This document shows, in pieces, positions 51,020 to 61,334 of a DNA stretch of 64,000 bases. A program made the position numbers and the translations under genes. The number at the start of each line of letters is the position of its first letter. Positions within the stretch are counted from its first letter, which is position 1. The notes under the pieces were generated by a model. The model was not told where the DNA came from. It ran no database searches and was given only the letters and a program-made list of their open reading frames with translations. Source of the DNA: an uncultured Bryobacterales bacterium (GTDB taxonomy: Bacteria; Acidobacteriota; Terriglobia; Bryobacterales; UBA6623); the NCBI GenBank assembly GCA_951813065.1, contig CATOTH010000006.1, positions 1 through 64,000 of the forward strand, in the 5' to 3' direction.

Positions 51020-52207
51020 ATGCAATGGCCTCTCCTCAAGAAGATCGCATTCCGCTGGCTGTTCGTCTATTTGCTTCTGTTCTGCCTCGGCCCGACGGCC
51101 AATTGGCTTTGGAGGCGTTTCGTTCCCTGGGTGGGTGATTTTCTGGGTGTCGATGCCGTCTACCGAATCAACGGCAGCGGCGACACGACATTCCACTACG
51201 TCCTGGTTCTCAGCTACCTCGTCCTGGCCCTGGCGGCCACCTTCGTGTGGTCGCTCGTAGACCACAAGCGCCCGCACTATCACGGCCTCTATTTGGGACT
51301 GCGTGTGCTGGTCCGTCTCGTGCTTGGCTTGATGCTCATCACGTACGGGGCAGCGAAGGTGTTCCCGATGCAGTTCCCGCCGTTGTCGCTTTACCGGCTG
51401 GTACAAACGTTCGGGGACGCCTCTCCGATGGGATTGCTATGGACCTTCATGGGTGCGTCCATGACATATACGATCTTCTGTGGAATGACGGAATTGCTCG
51501 GTGGTGTGCTGCTGTTTTTCCGCCGAACCACCACGCTCGGGGCGCTTGTCTCGATTGCAGTGATGACCCAAGTTGCGGTACTCAATTTCTCCTACGACGT
51601 GCCGGTGAAACTGATCTCCTGCCACCTCCTTGCGATGTCTGTCTTTCTGGCGGCCGCGGATGCCAGGAGGCTGGCAAATCTATTTGTCCTGAACCGGACC
51701 GCCGGCCCCGCACCAATGGGCACGGTATTGCAGAGTCCCAGGCTTCGGCGTGCTGGGTTTGTACTAAAGGTCTTGCTCTTGGCCGTAGTTGCGGTGGCGA
51801 GCCTCTACCCGTCCTACTTGAGATCGCAAGCGCGCTTGGTGAAGGGCCCGCTAACTGGAATCTGGGACGTCTAGCAGTTCACTCTGGACGGAGAGGCCCC
51901 CTCTTCGGTAGTTCCAGACAATGTGCGCTGGCGCAGAATGGTCATCACCGATTCCGGACAATCTGCATCCGTTCACAGCATGGACGGTACACGCCGCCAG
52001 CACACGCTGACGGTGGATCTTGAGGCAAAGAAGCTGTTCTTGGACGGAGATTTCACCTACAGCAGACCCACTTTGGAGACTTTGCACATGCGGGGCACTT
52101 ACGGCGAGACCGCGCTTAGCGTCACATTGCGCCACGTGGCCCCGAGCGAGTTCAGGTTGGTCAATCGCGGCTTCCACTGGATCAGTGAATCGCCATACAA
52201 TCGCTGA
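51020..52207 (+). pseudogene. DoxX-like membrane protein gene interrupted by one amber codon
   Basis: The first 284 codons encode an integral membrane protein with about seven hydrophobic segments (FRWLFVYLLLFCLGP, VLVLSYLVLALAATFVWSLV, GLRVLVRLVLGLMLITYGAA, LLGGVLLF and others) and a KVFPMQFPP motif seen in DoxX-like proteins. TAG at 51872-51874 follows GIWDV. The same frame continues without another stop for 110 codons as QFTLDGEAPSSVVPDNVRWR, then a beta-rich soluble domain ending HWISESPYNR. The continuity of composition shows this was one gene of about 395 codons with an extracytoplasmic C-terminal domain. A truncated 284-residue product could still be made; a sequencing error is the other explanation. 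Confidence 0.75.
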
Positions 52208-52221
52208 GCCCTGAGCAGGGC
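52208..52221. terminator. small hairpin between convergent genes
   Basis: GCCCT-GAGC-AGGGC, a 5-bp stem with 4-base loop, starts directly after the TGA at 52205-52207 and faces the convergent RND gene ending at 52237. Short, so only a candidate. Confidence 0.4.
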
Positions 52222-52236
52222 GCACCGAAGACCGGG

Positions 52237-55200
52237 TTAGTCGCCAGCCACGGGCTCAGGTGTTCGGGAGGACGCGCTTGCGGACCAGATTTGACGGCAC
52301 CACCGGCCGAAGTCGTCAAGGATGACGTAGTAGACAGGCAAGACAATCAGGGTAAGAACGGTCGATGCCATCAAGCCGCCCATGACTGTGCGGGCGAGTG
52401 GGAAATAACTGATTCCCATGAGGTTGCCCCCGCCCCAGGCCAGAGGGATCAGCCCGACGATTGTGGTCAGCGCGGTCATGCAGATCGGGCGCAGCCGCTC
52501 CGTGCAACCCCGTAGGATCGCATCCCGCCGGGCCAGTCCATCCCGTCGCAAGGTGTTGACGTGGTTGATCAGCACGATCCCGTTGTTCACGACGATTCCG
52601 ATCAGTAGGATGATCCCAATCTGAGCCATCACGTTGAACGGGGTGCCCGTGATCAGCAGGAACATGACGATGCCGACAACCGAGAAGGGCAGGGAGAGCA
52701 AGATTGCGAACGGGTGCAGCACGGACTCGAACAGGGCGGCCATCACGAAATACACCATGACAACTGCCAGCATCATGCTGAACACGAAGTCGGCGGTGTC
52801 TTCTCGTTGCTGCTTCGTCCAGAAGCCTGAAGTCCAACTGTAGCCGGCTTCGTATGGCAGCCCGTTCAGCACAGCCCGGAGCTTCTCGCGACCTTCGTCT
52901 GCGTGCTTTCCACGGTATACGGCTGCGATTTCGGTGAACGTTCTCCGGTTCTCACGCGTCACTTTGCTCGGGACGCGATCAATCCGCAGGTCCGCCACCT
53001 GGCCGAGCAGCACCTGCTGTTTCCCGGCGCCCCCGCCGACGACAAGGGACTTGAGATCCTCGACACTCTGCATGTCGGATGGGTCGATTCCGATCCAAAT
53101 CTCGACCTCACCGTCCGGGGTCCTGTAGCTCCGCATTTGCTGGGAGCGCACCGTCATCGCCAGCACCTGCGACACGGTGCGTGGGGAGACGTTGTATTTT
53201 CGGGCTATGTCGCGCCGGAGTTGCACCTGTACTTCGTCACGCCCGCCCGATGTGTCGGCATAGACTTCCGCGAATCCGTCAGTTTCCAAGAGCGTTTCCC
53301 GGGCCTCCCGAGCAAGCTCTCCCAGCACTTCGGGATCGTTCCCGTAGATGTTGGCGGAGACCCAGTTCCGGTCGTTGCCTCCGTCTTGGCCAAGCTTGAT
53401 CCAGGCCCCTGGAATGACCGGCAGTCCCTGAGCTATCGCTTGGCGGATGCTCGCGACTTCTTCGGGTCGAACGCGATCGGTGTCGAGGTACGCGCGAGTC
53501 CAGGCCGAGCTGTTGCCGTAGGCGCTTGACGTCGACTTGAGCTTGAGCGCGTCCGCATTGGAGTGCAGGTAGTCTTCGACCGGAGTCACGAAATCGTGCT
53601 CGATCTTCGCGTAGTGGTAGTTCTCGGAGAACTCGTAGTCAATGCGTACAGACGAGACGGTGACAGCGTCCGGCGAATTGTCGGGCACCACGTTCACCAG
53701 GACCCAGTAAGCCGCACCTAGCACTGCCGGCACGAGCAGCAGGCCGACCGCATAGCGCCGGTCCAGGTTCCATCGCACCAGGCTCAGATATTGCTCTGCG
53801 AACGAAACTCGGGATTGCGTGTCGCGCTGGCCGCGTATCTTCGCGAGGGTCACGCCGAGCCGGGAACGACATGACTCCAGCGCGCGGTGAACGGGACCGG
53901 CGACCCTCGCTGTATTGTGCTTTAGCGTCTTTGCGGCCACGAGCGGAATCAGGGTCAGCGAGATGAACAGGGAGCACAGCAGGGCGAAGATGATCGAGAC
54001 GCCCACATAGCTGAGCATGATCGAGATTTGTGACTCCGAGTCGAACATCAGCGGCACGAAAATGATCATGGTCGTCGAGGTCGCGGCCGTGACGGCGAGG
54101 GTCACCTCGCCCGCTCCGAACCGCGCCGCGTCTTCGGCCGAGTGGCCCTGCTCAAGCTTCCGAAAGATGGCTTCCAGCACGACCACCGCGTTGTCGACAA
54201 GCATCCCCGCGGCGAGCATCAGGCCCATCATCGTCAAGGTGTTGAGCGTGTCGCCGTTGAAGTAGAGCAGACCCACGGCGGTGAGCACAGAGAAGGGGAT
54301 CGCAAGGCCTACAGCGAGGCTGGCATCCAATCGGCGCAGGAATGCGAGTAGCACGAGGACAGCGAGGAGCGCGCCGATCGAGCCCGCCTTGAGCAACTCG
54401 CCAATGCCATTGCGAATCTCCTCGCCGGAGTTGTGCCACCAGCGCACGGCCAGCCCGTCCATCGACGGGTCATCGGCCCATTCGCCGAAGGCTGCCACCA
54501 CCGCGTCGACCACCTCCACGGTGTTCGCTTCGGAGGTCTTTTGGATTGCTAGTCCCAACGCGTGGGTGCCGTTCTGGTGCCGCCCAGTGGCGCGCGGCCG
54601 TTGGTCAAAGATGACATCTGCAACATCGCTCAGAACTAGGTTTTGCTGGCCTATCGGAAACTGAGCGATGTCGTCAATGGATTCCATCGTTCCTCGGGCC
54701 ACCGCTGAATAGCGGCGGCCGCCGTCCGAGACCTGCCCCAGGGACAGGTTGAGATTCGCGTTGTTGAGGGACCGGTGTAGACGTCCCACATCGACCCGGT
54801 ACCGCTTGACGTCGCTCATGCGCAGGTAAATGTCGACCTGCTTGCGCTCAGTGCCCCAGAGCTCAACGTTCCCGACGCCAGGTATGCGCTCCAACGGTCG
54901 TTGCACCCGTGCATTCAGGAACTCGTAGTCCTTGCGCAAATCCCGGTTAGCCGTCAGTGTCCCTTCCAGGATCGGGATTTCGTCGGTCGAGAAGTTGCGA
55001 ACGTTGACCTTGCGCAAGTCATCCGGCAAGTCGTCCCGGATCTGGTCGATCTTCTCCCTCATCTCCGAACGAAGCAAGGATGTGTCGACGTTCATTCCGC
55101 ACCAGATGTGAATGGACATGCCATTGGCCGCGGACTGAGAATTCATTCGGCGGACACCTGGAATCGTCGCGAGCACCTCCTCAATCGGTATGGTGATCGA

Positions 55201-55431
55201 CTCGAGTACCTGCCCTGGGGATGCGTTGTAATATCGCGCGTCCACGAACATTACAGGTGCGTCTAGCTTGGGTACGAGCATGAGCGGCACCCGGGCGACA
55301 GCGATAATGCCCAGGACCACGATCGATAGGAAGATCATGCAGATGGTGACCGGGTTGCGGATCGAAAGCGTTGCGATCCGCCCGCCCATTCCACGGGCCG
55401 ATTCTCTGGAGTTTGGGACTTTTTCAGGCAT
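52237..55431 (-). CDS. RND-family efflux pump inner-membrane subunit (second of pair)
   Basis: 1064 residues, full length for HAE-RND pumps. Helix 1 (VTICMIFLSIVVLGIIAVAR) is followed by the large periplasmic porter domain, then helices 2-6 with AAGMLVDNAVVVLEAIFRKL, where helix 4 has a single Asp (LVDN) rather than the Asp-Asp of AcrB. The second half repeats the pattern and ends with GIVVNNGIVLINHVNTLRRD and RPICMTALTTIVGLIPLAWG. It overlaps the upstream pump gene by 8 bases. Two different pump genes after one adaptor resemble MdtABC/MuxABC, whose pumps form heterotrimers. It exports hydrophobic or amphipathic compounds using the proton gradient. No TolC-type gene is in the window. Confidence 0.9.
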   Translation of the reverse strand: MPEKVPNSRESARGMGGRIATLSIRNPVTICMIFLSIVVLGIIAVARVPLMLVPKLDAPVMFVDARYYNASPGQVLESITIPIEEVLATIPGVRRMNSQSAANGMSIHIWCGMNVDTSLLRSEMREKIDQIRDDLPDDLRKVNVRNFSTDEIPILEGTLTANRDLRKDYEFLNARVQRPLERIPGVGNVELWGTERKQVDIYLRMSDVKRYRVDVGRLHRSLNNANLNLSLGQVSDGGRRYSAVARGTMESIDDIAQFPIGQQNLVLSDVADVIFDQRPRATGRHQNGTHALGLAIQKTSEANTVEVVDAVVAAFGEWADDPSMDGLAVRWWHNSGEEIRNGIGELLKAGSIGALLAVLVLLAFLRRLDASLAVGLAIPFSVLTAVGLLYFNGDTLNTLTMMGLMLAAGMLVDNAVVVLEAIFRKLEQGHSAEDAARFGAGEVTLAVTAATSTTMIIFVPLMFDSESQISIMLSYVGVSIIFALLCSLFISLTLIPLVAAKTLKHNTARVAGPVHRALESCRSRLGVTLAKIRGQRDTQSRVSFAEQYLSLVRWNLDRRYAVGLLLVPAVLGAAYWVLVNVVPDNSPDAVTVSSVRIDYEFSENYHYAKIEHDFVTPVEDYLHSNADALKLKSTSSAYGNSSAWTRAYLDTDRVRPEEVASIRQAIAQGLPVIPGAWIKLGQDGGNDRNWVSANIYGNDPEVLGELAREARETLLETDGFAEVYADTSGGRDEVQVQLRRDIARKYNVSPRTVSQVLAMTVRSQQMRSYRTPDGEVEIWIGIDPSDMQSVEDLKSLVVGGGAGKQQVLLGQVADLRIDRVPSKVTRENRRTFTEIAAVYRGKHADEGREKLRAVLNGLPYEAGYSWTSGFWTKQQREDTADFVFSMMLAVVMVYFVMAALFESVLHPFAILLSLPFSVVGIVMFLLITGTPFNVMAQIGIILLIGIVVNNGIVLINHVNTLRRDGLARRDAILRGCTERLRPICMTALTTIVGLIPLAWGGGNLMGISYFPLARTVMGGLMASTVLTLIVLPVYYVILDDFGRWCRQIWSASASSRTPEPVAGD

Positions 55432-58400
55432 GCTGGTCCTGCTCCGTCGAACTCAGGCCCATCTCGATGGTCGCAAGCGAATCACCTACGTCCTCCCGGG
55501 CCCCGGCCGGCGCAATATGCTTCCGGTCCACCAATTCGTACACCACGGGAATGACGATCAGGGTCAGTGGCGTGGAAGCCAGCAGGCCCCCGATCACCGC
55601 CACCGCCATTGGTGACCGGAGTTCGTCGCCTTCGCCCCAGCCAACCGCCATCGGGACCAGCCCGAGCAGAGTTGTCAGCGACGTCATCAGGATCGGGCGT
55701 AGGCGCACTTGGCCGGCTCGGAGCAGGGCATCTCGCTTCGACAGGCCCTTCGCGCGCAGCCGGTTCGTGAAGTCGACCAGCACGATTGAGTTGTTCACTG
55801 CGATTCCCGCGAGGACGATCGCCCCGAGCAGTACTACGACACTCAAGGCTGTCCCGGTGACCGCTAGGGCGAATACCACTCCGATCAAGCTCAATGGAAC
55901 AGTCAGCAGGATGATGAACGGGTGAATTAACGACTCGAACTGGGAGGCCATGACCAGGTAGACAAGGAACACCGCCAAGAACATGGCAAATCCGAGACTT
56001 CTGTAGGAAACTTCAAGTTCCTCGTGCTGGCCGCCGATCGCCGCGGTGGCCGCCACGGGTAACAGCGGCCCGAGTTCGGCGAGGGCGCCGCGAATTTCCG
56101 CCGACGCGCTGTTCAGGTCGCGTCCGCTCAGGTTTGCGCGGACCACGGCCGCGCGCTGTGATCGGATCCGGCGGATCTCCGCGGGACCGCGGCTCACCTG
56201 GACGCTAGCGACCTGGCTGAGCCGGATCGGGATGAACGGGCGCTCTTCCGACGGTTGAGAGCCAGCGGAAGGCCCGCCTGTGCGAGTTTGCTGCCTGTTG
56301 TCGGTCTGGGCACCAGGGCCCGCGCCTCTCGTCTCAGCGTTACCTGGCACTGCTCTGACGTTGCCTCGGGAAGAACTGTTGATCACCAGGTTTTCCAGAT
56401 CCTCGATGGCATCGCGATCGGGCTCGTCGACACGGACGAGGATGTCGATCTGGCGGTCGCCTTCACGGTAGCGGGAAGCGACATCGCCACGGATCTTGTT
56501 TCTCAAAACGTTCGACACTTGCTCTTCCTGCAGGCCAAGGCGGCTCAGGCGCCGCCGGTCGAACCGGATCTGAACCTCGGGGTTGCCGAGTCGGGTTGTT
56601 GTCTCGATATCCCGCAGCCCCTCGATCTGGGCTAGGCGGGCTGCGATCAAGCTGGCGGCCTGCCGCTGATCCTCAATCTGGTACGCAAAGATTTCAATCT
56701 CAACGGGCGTCTTGAGGCTGAACAGTGTCGGCCGCGCGAATTGCTGCTCGGCCTCCGGCTCGGTAGCGATCACCTCCCGGAGCTTGCGGATCGCGGCGCT
56801 CTCTTGGCGGTCGTCATTGCGGTCCGCCATGACCACATGGAGCGTCCCGACGTTTTCCTCCAGCTCTCCGCTTGCAAACTGGTTCTTTTGGCTGCCCCCG
56901 ACGCTTGAGAACACGGTCGAGACCCCCGGGATCGACACCGCTTGCTCTTCGATCGCCTGCATGACCGCGGCGGTGGACTCGATTGGACGGCCCGGCGGCA
57001 GCGTGACCTCGAACGAAAACTCCCCCTGCGTGAGGGGTGGGATGAGTTCCGCTCCCAGGTAGGCGACCATCAGCGCTGCAGCCGCGGCTCCACCGAGCAG
57101 GACTCCGAGGACCTTCGATTTGTGATCGAGAGACCGTTCGAGCGTGCTGGCATAGCGCTGGGAAACCGTGTCAAAACCCCTGTCGAATGTTCGGAGCAGG
57201 GGTGCCAGAATCCGCTTGGCGCCGGAAGCCCCGGAGCGGAGGACTCTTCGAAGATCGGTTGCGACGATCAGAGGCGCTTCGGCGAGCATGAACCGGCCAG
57301 TGTCGGCAGCCCAGCGAGCGAGGGATCCACTCGGCTGAACTGCAGGCTTGCCGGGAGTTGCTGGAGCCGCCGGCGCATCCGTCCTGAACTGCGCTGACAG
57401 GAGCATGGGAATGACTGTGATCGCCACCGCCAGAGATGCCAGCAGCGAGAACGTGATGGTTAGAGCTTGATCCCGGAACAGCTGTCCGGCAATTCCTTCG
57501 ACGAAGACCAGCGGCAGGAAGACGGCCACCGTTGTCAGGGTCGACGCGGTGACGGGCATCGACACCTCGCTTGTGCCTGCGTATACCGCGTCCCTGAGTG
57601 GCGTGCCGGGCTTGCGGTACCGGTCCACCGCTTCGAGCACAACGATGGAATTGTCCACGAGCATTCCCACCCCGAGAGCGACACCTCCCAGAGACATGAT
57701 GTTGAGAGTGATGTCCGACTGATACATCGCGGCGAACGTCGCCATGATCGAGATCGGAATCGATGCGCCAACAATCGCCGTGCTGCGGCCATCCTTGAGA
57801 AACACGAACAGCACAAACGTGGCAAGCAGGCCGCCCGCGATTGCCGCCAGCAGCACGTTGTTCACGCTGTCGGTGATGAATGTCGCTTGGTCGAACACAA
57901 CCGCGGTCTCGGCCCCCTTGGGGTAATTGGCTTCCTCGCGCATCTTCTCAAGCAGCTCCGCTACCGCTCGAGAGACCGTGACAGTGTTCGCGTCACCTTC
58001 CTTGTAGATGGCCATCTCGACGCTCTCGCTGCCGTTGTAGCGGGCTATGATGTCCCGTTCCTTCGACCCACGCCAGATGCGCGCGATGTCCCGCAGCACG
58101 GTCTTGCGACCGCCACGGTCGGCGATCACGATGTCCCGAACCTCGTCAACCGAGCGGAACTCGTTGACCATCCGGACCATGTAGTTCAAGTCGAGGTCAT
58201 ACAGGCTGCCGCTTGCTCGGTTCAGGTTCTCCTGTCGCAGAATGTCCGTGACCTGCGTGATCGGGATTCCGAGTTCGGAGACGCGCCGCTCGTCGATTTC
58301 GACCCGGATCTGTTCGTCGCGGCCGCCGACAACTTTGACTGCCGCTACGCCCTCCACCGCTTCGATGCGGGTCTTGAACTCCCGATCGGCGATGTCACGC

Positions 58401-58858
58401 AAGGTGCCCAGTGTGAGTCCACCATGCAGCTGGACACGCAGGATTGGATCGTTCGCCGGGTCGAAGCGTAGGATGACGGGGCGCTTGACGTCCTGAGGAA
58501 ACTCGATCAGATCCAGTTTCTCGCGCACGTCGATGCCAGCCATGTCCATGTCGGCGTTCCACTGGAACTCCAGGACCACCTCGGACTGGCCCGGGCGTGA
58601 GACAGAACTGATTCGGTTCAGCCCCGACACTGTGCCGACGGACTCCTCCACCAGGCGCGTCACAAGCGTCTCGACTTCCTCAGGAGCCGCGTCTTCGTAG
58701 TCGGTTTGGACGGTCAGCGACGGGTAGGTGATCTCCGGCAGGAGATTGAGAGCCATTCGGTCCAGGGAGACATACCCGAAAAGCATCACCGCAGTCACGG
58801 TCATCAGGACCGTGATGGGTCGGCGAATGGCTATGCGAGTGATCTGCACAGGCGCCAC
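55424..58858 (-). CDS. RND-family efflux pump inner-membrane subunit (first of pair)
   Basis: 1144 residues. Helix 1 is PITVLMTVTAVMLFGYVSLD; helix 4 is GVGMLVDNSIVVLEAVDRYR, again with one Asp; the end has GIAVNNSIVLVDFTNRLRAK and RPILMTSLTTLLGLVPMAVG. An extra stretch between helices 6 and 7 (about residues 490-560, Pro/Ala-rich) and a Gly/Ser-rich periplasmic insertion (about 850-890) make it longer than AcrB (about 1050). It follows the adaptor gene after 42 bases and overlaps the second pump by 8 bases, so the three are one operon. The unequal pair suggests a heteromeric pump of MdtBC type; the substrate is not predictable. Confidence 0.9.
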   Translation of the reverse strand: MAPVQITRIAIRRPITVLMTVTAVMLFGYVSLDRMALNLLPEITYPSLTVQTDYEDAAPEEVETLVTRLVEESVGTVSGLNRISSVSRPGQSEVVLEFQWNADMDMAGIDVREKLDLIEFPQDVKRPVILRFDPANDPILRVQLHGGLTLGTLRDIADREFKTRIEAVEGVAAVKVVGGRDEQIRVEIDERRVSELGIPITQVTDILRQENLNRASGSLYDLDLNYMVRMVNEFRSVDEVRDIVIADRGGRKTVLRDIARIWRGSKERDIIARYNGSESVEMAIYKEGDANTVTVSRAVAELLEKMREEANYPKGAETAVVFDQATFITDSVNNVLLAAIAGGLLATFVLFVFLKDGRSTAIVGASIPISIMATFAAMYQSDITLNIMSLGGVALGVGMLVDNSIVVLEAVDRYRKPGTPLRDAVYAGTSEVSMPVTASTLTTVAVFLPLVFVEGIAGQLFRDQALTITFSLLASLAVAITVIPMLLSAQFRTDAPAAPATPGKPAVQPSGSLARWAADTGRFMLAEAPLIVATDLRRVLRSGASGAKRILAPLLRTFDRGFDTVSQRYASTLERSLDHKSKVLGVLLGGAAAAALMVAYLGAELIPPLTQGEFSFEVTLPPGRPIESTAAVMQAIEEQAVSIPGVSTVFSSVGGSQKNQFASGELEENVGTLHVVMADRNDDRQESAAIRKLREVIATEPEAEQQFARPTLFSLKTPVEIEIFAYQIEDQRQAASLIAARLAQIEGLRDIETTTRLGNPEVQIRFDRRRLSRLGLQEEQVSNVLRNKIRGDVASRYREGDRQIDILVRVDEPDRDAIEDLENLVINSSSRGNVRAVPGNAETRGAGPGAQTDNRQQTRTGGPSAGSQPSEERPFIPIRLSQVASVQVSRGPAEIRRIRSQRAAVVRANLSGRDLNSASAEIRGALAELGPLLPVAATAAIGGQHEELEVSYRSLGFAMFLAVFLVYLVMASQFESLIHPFIILLTVPLSLIGVVFALAVTGTALSVVVLLGAIVLAGIAVNNSIVLVDFTNRLRAKGLSKRDALLRAGQVRLRPILMTSLTTLLGLVPMAVGWGEGDELRSPMAVAVIGGLLASTPLTLIVIPVVYELVDRKHIAPAGAREDVGDSLATIEMGLSSTEQDQHA

Positions 58859-58900
58859 CGTCGAGGGCTCTGTCTCGTGCGCGGCATGGCGAAGGGCGAG

Positions 58901-60124
58901 CTAGTTGGTGACCACGCGAGTCGTGTCGCCGTCCTTGAGCTTGCCCTGGCCGGCGATCACGACCATCGCTCCCTCGTTGACGCCGGACACCGCCTCCACA
59001 GCGGAACCGTCCTGGTAGCCCAGTTCCACCGTTGTTCTGCGGGCCGTGCCGTTGGCGTCGACCAGCACGACGTACGGCCTGCCTTCCTCTTCTAGCACGG
59101 CTTGCTTGGGGATCAGGATGGCGTCGAGGCGTGTGTCAGTCTCGATCTCGACTCGCACGAAGGAACCGGGCCGGAACGCTGGCCCCGGGGATCGGAATCG
59201 AGCTGTCACCTTGACAGTGCCGGTCTCGGCGTCGACCACCGGGCTGACGCGTTCGACTTCGCCCTGGGCCGTCTCGTCGCCAGGTCCAAGCACCATGCTC
59301 ACCGGCTGGCCCGGCCGAGTGCGCCGCGAGTCGTGTTCGGCGAGATAGACATCTGCGTAGATCGGAGGGAATGCGGAGAGCGTGAAGAGCTTCTCGGCTG
59401 CCCGAACAGATTGCCCGAGTTCGACTGTGCGCTCCGTGATGCGTCCGGAAAACGGCGCGGTGATTGCGGTTTGGGACAACTGCAACTCGACCTTGCGGAT
59501 TTCCGATTCCAATTGGTCGATTCGTTGCAGGTTTTCGCGGACCGTGGAATCGACCACCCGAAGCTCGTGTTCCAGGTCCTCGATTTGATGGCGCTCGAGG
59601 GCGACTTCCGATTCTGCGAGCAAGCCGTCTGCAAGAGCCTTCTCATTACGGTCAAGTTCCGCGCCCTTGTTCCTGATCTGGGTCCGGGTCTGCTCCTCGC
59701 GGAACTTGGCAGACTCGACCTGGATCTTGGTCTGGGCAAGCCGCTGCTGGGCTAGCTCTAGTTCGATCCTGAGTTCGCGGTCGTCCAGGGAGCAAAGGAC
59801 CTGGCCGAACTGGACGATATTGCCTTCTTCGACGTGCACCGCAGTCACGATCCCCACTACTTGCGTGGCAATGTCAACCTCCTGCCGCGCGCGCAGGTTG
59901 GCGGTCGACGCCAGCGAGTGGGAAATCGGACCCCGCACGGCGGTTTCCACCGCGACAGGAATGGCCTCGTCTCGATCTTGGGGGGCACTACCGAACCTGG
60001 GCTCGATGCCGGATGCCTCCGATCCAAGCCACCCCAAAGCGGCGAGCCCGGCGCCAAGCAGCACGATTGCAATCAGCAGGGCGTAGGCCTTGCCGCGGGC
60101 GCCTACCGATGAGAAATATAGCAT
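58901..60124 (-). CDS. RND periplasmic adaptor (membrane fusion) subunit
   Basis: 407 residues. One N-terminal membrane segment (about 12-32, ALLIAIVLLGAGLAALGWLG) anchors it. A lipoyl/barrel-sandwich half-motif (LRARQEVDIATQVVGIVTAV, EEGNIVQFGQVLCSLDDREL) is followed by a long coiled coil (about 110-210) with heptads, then the second half (ITAPFSGRITERTVELGQSV) and beta-barrel. This is the HlyD/AcrA plan, bridging inner-membrane pump and outer-membrane channel. It is the first gene of the adaptor-pump-pump operon. Its own start has no strong ribosome binding site. Confidence 0.9.
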   Translation of the reverse strand: MLYFSSVGARGKAYALLIAIVLLGAGLAALGWLGSEASGIEPRFGSAPQDRDEAIPVAVETAVRGPISHSLASTANLRARQEVDIATQVVGIVTAVHVEEGNIVQFGQVLCSLDDRELRIELELAQQRLAQTKIQVESAKFREEQTRTQIRNKGAELDRNEKALADGLLAESEVALERHQIEDLEHELRVVDSTVRENLQRIDQLESEIRKVELQLSQTAITAPFSGRITERTVELGQSVRAAEKLFTLSAFPPIYADVYLAEHDSRRTRPGQPVSMVLGPGDETAQGEVERVSPVVDAETGTVKVTARFRSPGPAFRPGSFVRVEIETDTRLDAILIPKQAVLEEEGRPYVVLVDANGTARRTTVELGYQDGSAVEAVSGVNEGAMVVIAGQGKLKDGDTTRVVTN

Positions 60125-60610
60125 GCTGTCAGCTTGAGCGACGACCCTTGATGATTGGACGCAACGAATACCGGAACCGTTAGTCCGGGCGCCCTAGCCC
60201 CCCAGGCCAATGCTTGGCAATCGGGCATGATCAAGAACACAAGAGCCTGTGATCGAATTCGCGTCCGAGGTTCCGTATGTCCAAGGATTCCGGTAATTTG
60301 CCGATCCGAGAGCGATCTCCACTGGTCTCATTACAGCAGGGAAAGATCGTCTTGTCCAAGAGCGATGACCGTGACAGGGGCGATGAGTCAACGCGTTCGT
60401 CTTAGAGCGCATCCAATTTGGGTTCCGTAGTGCCTGCGCTGGGATTCATTGGGAGCACCTTGCCGGACCCGTGGCGAGAGCTCTCGACTACAGCCGGCCA
60501 GGCGTCGAACTGGCCGCGATGCCGGCATTCGGGTAGATTGCTTCCACCGCTCGTCAGGCCCGGTATACGATGGGAATTGCGTACAAAGCCACTGAGCGGG
60601 AGGCAATCCC
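60125..60610. other. divergent intergenic region
   Basis: About 490 bases between the divergent efflux operon and SRAP gene. Promoters for both should lie here, but I see no clear consensus pair or palindrome. GGGAGG at 60598-60603 is the ribosome binding site for the SRAP gene. Confidence 0.35.
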
Positions 60611-61276
60611 ATGTGTGGGAGATTCACGCAAGACCTTGACGAAGAAGAGATTGTAGACCTTTACGACTTGGACTGGGCCGAACCCCGACAGGTACTGCGG
60701 AGCCGGTGGAACGGTGCTCCAACCCAGGAATTCGCTCTCTGCCGGATGGATCACGCCGGTCGGCGGATCTTGGCGCAGCATCGCTGGGGGCTGGTCCCTG
60801 CATGGGCTCGCGACCCCAAGATCGGTGCGAGGCTCATCAATGCGCGCTCGGAGTCGGCGGAGTCGAAACCATCCTTTCGAGCGGCATTCCGCCGCCGTCG
60901 CTGCCTGATTCCAGCCAACGGCTGGTTTGAGTGGCAGGCGGCGGTGGGCGCCAAGCAGCCTTGGTGGATTTCGCTCAGGAGCAGGCCGTTCTCGTTCGCC
61001 GGCCTCTGGGAGGCCTGGGACAAGGGCGTGGGGCCGGTGTATTCGTTCACCATCTTGACTTGCCCAGCCACGGAATCGCTGCAGGAGATTCATGACCGCC
61101 AACCGGCGATCATCCCGCCCGATCGATATGCGGAGTGGCTCGATCCCGGCACTGAGGTTCCGCGCCTGCTCGAACTCGCGCGGGCATCCCATCCCGGGCC
61201 GTTCGATTGCCGGCAGATCAGTCGCGAGGTCAACAACCCCAGGAACGACTACCCGGAGATTCTCGGTGCGCCGTGA
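60611..61276 (+). CDS. SRAP-family abasic-site protein (YedK/HMCES-like)
   Basis: 221 residues, the normal size. Met1 is removed so that Cys2 of MCGRFT becomes the N-terminal nucleophile that crosslinks to abasic sites in single-stranded DNA. The other active-site blocks are WNGAPTQEF (Asn), WGLVPAWARDP, LINARSESAESKP (Glu of the catalytic triad) and RRRRCLIPANGWFEW; the usual PH/H element appears as ETIHDRQPAIIPPDRY-like EIHDRQPAII. The protein shields and later releases abasic DNA during replication, and can be SOS-linked. GGGAGG seven bases before the ATG supports the start. No visible operon partner. Confidence 0.92.
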   Translation: MCGRFTQDLDEEEIVDLYDLDWAEPRQVLRSRWNGAPTQEFALCRMDHAGRRILAQHRWGLVPAWARDPKIGARLINARSESAESKPSFRAAFRRRRCLIPANGWFEWQAAVGAKQPWWISLRSRPFSFAGLWEAWDKGVGPVYSFTILTCPATESLQEIHDRQPAIIPPDRYAEWLDPGTEVPRLLELARASHPGPFDCRQISREVNNPRNDYPEILGAP

Positions 61277-61310
61277 TTCCCTGGTGTGGTCAGCTCAGGT
61301 GGTAGGCCGT

Positions 61311-61327
61311 CCCGCGAATTGAGCGGG
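61311..61327. terminator. weak hairpin between convergent genes
   Basis: CCCGC and GCGGG form a 5-bp stem with a 7-base loop between the SRAP stop and the convergent MutS-like stop at 61335. Followed by TT only. A minor candidate. Confidence 0.28.
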
Positions 61328-61334
61328 TTCGTCG

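Noticed and set aside
51872-51874. Programmed amber recoding (pyrrolysine or suppression)
   Set aside because: No PylT/PylS or suppressor tRNA is seen in the window, and many genes here end in TAG; a mutation or sequencing error is simpler. The site stays a finding because the frame continues cleanly.
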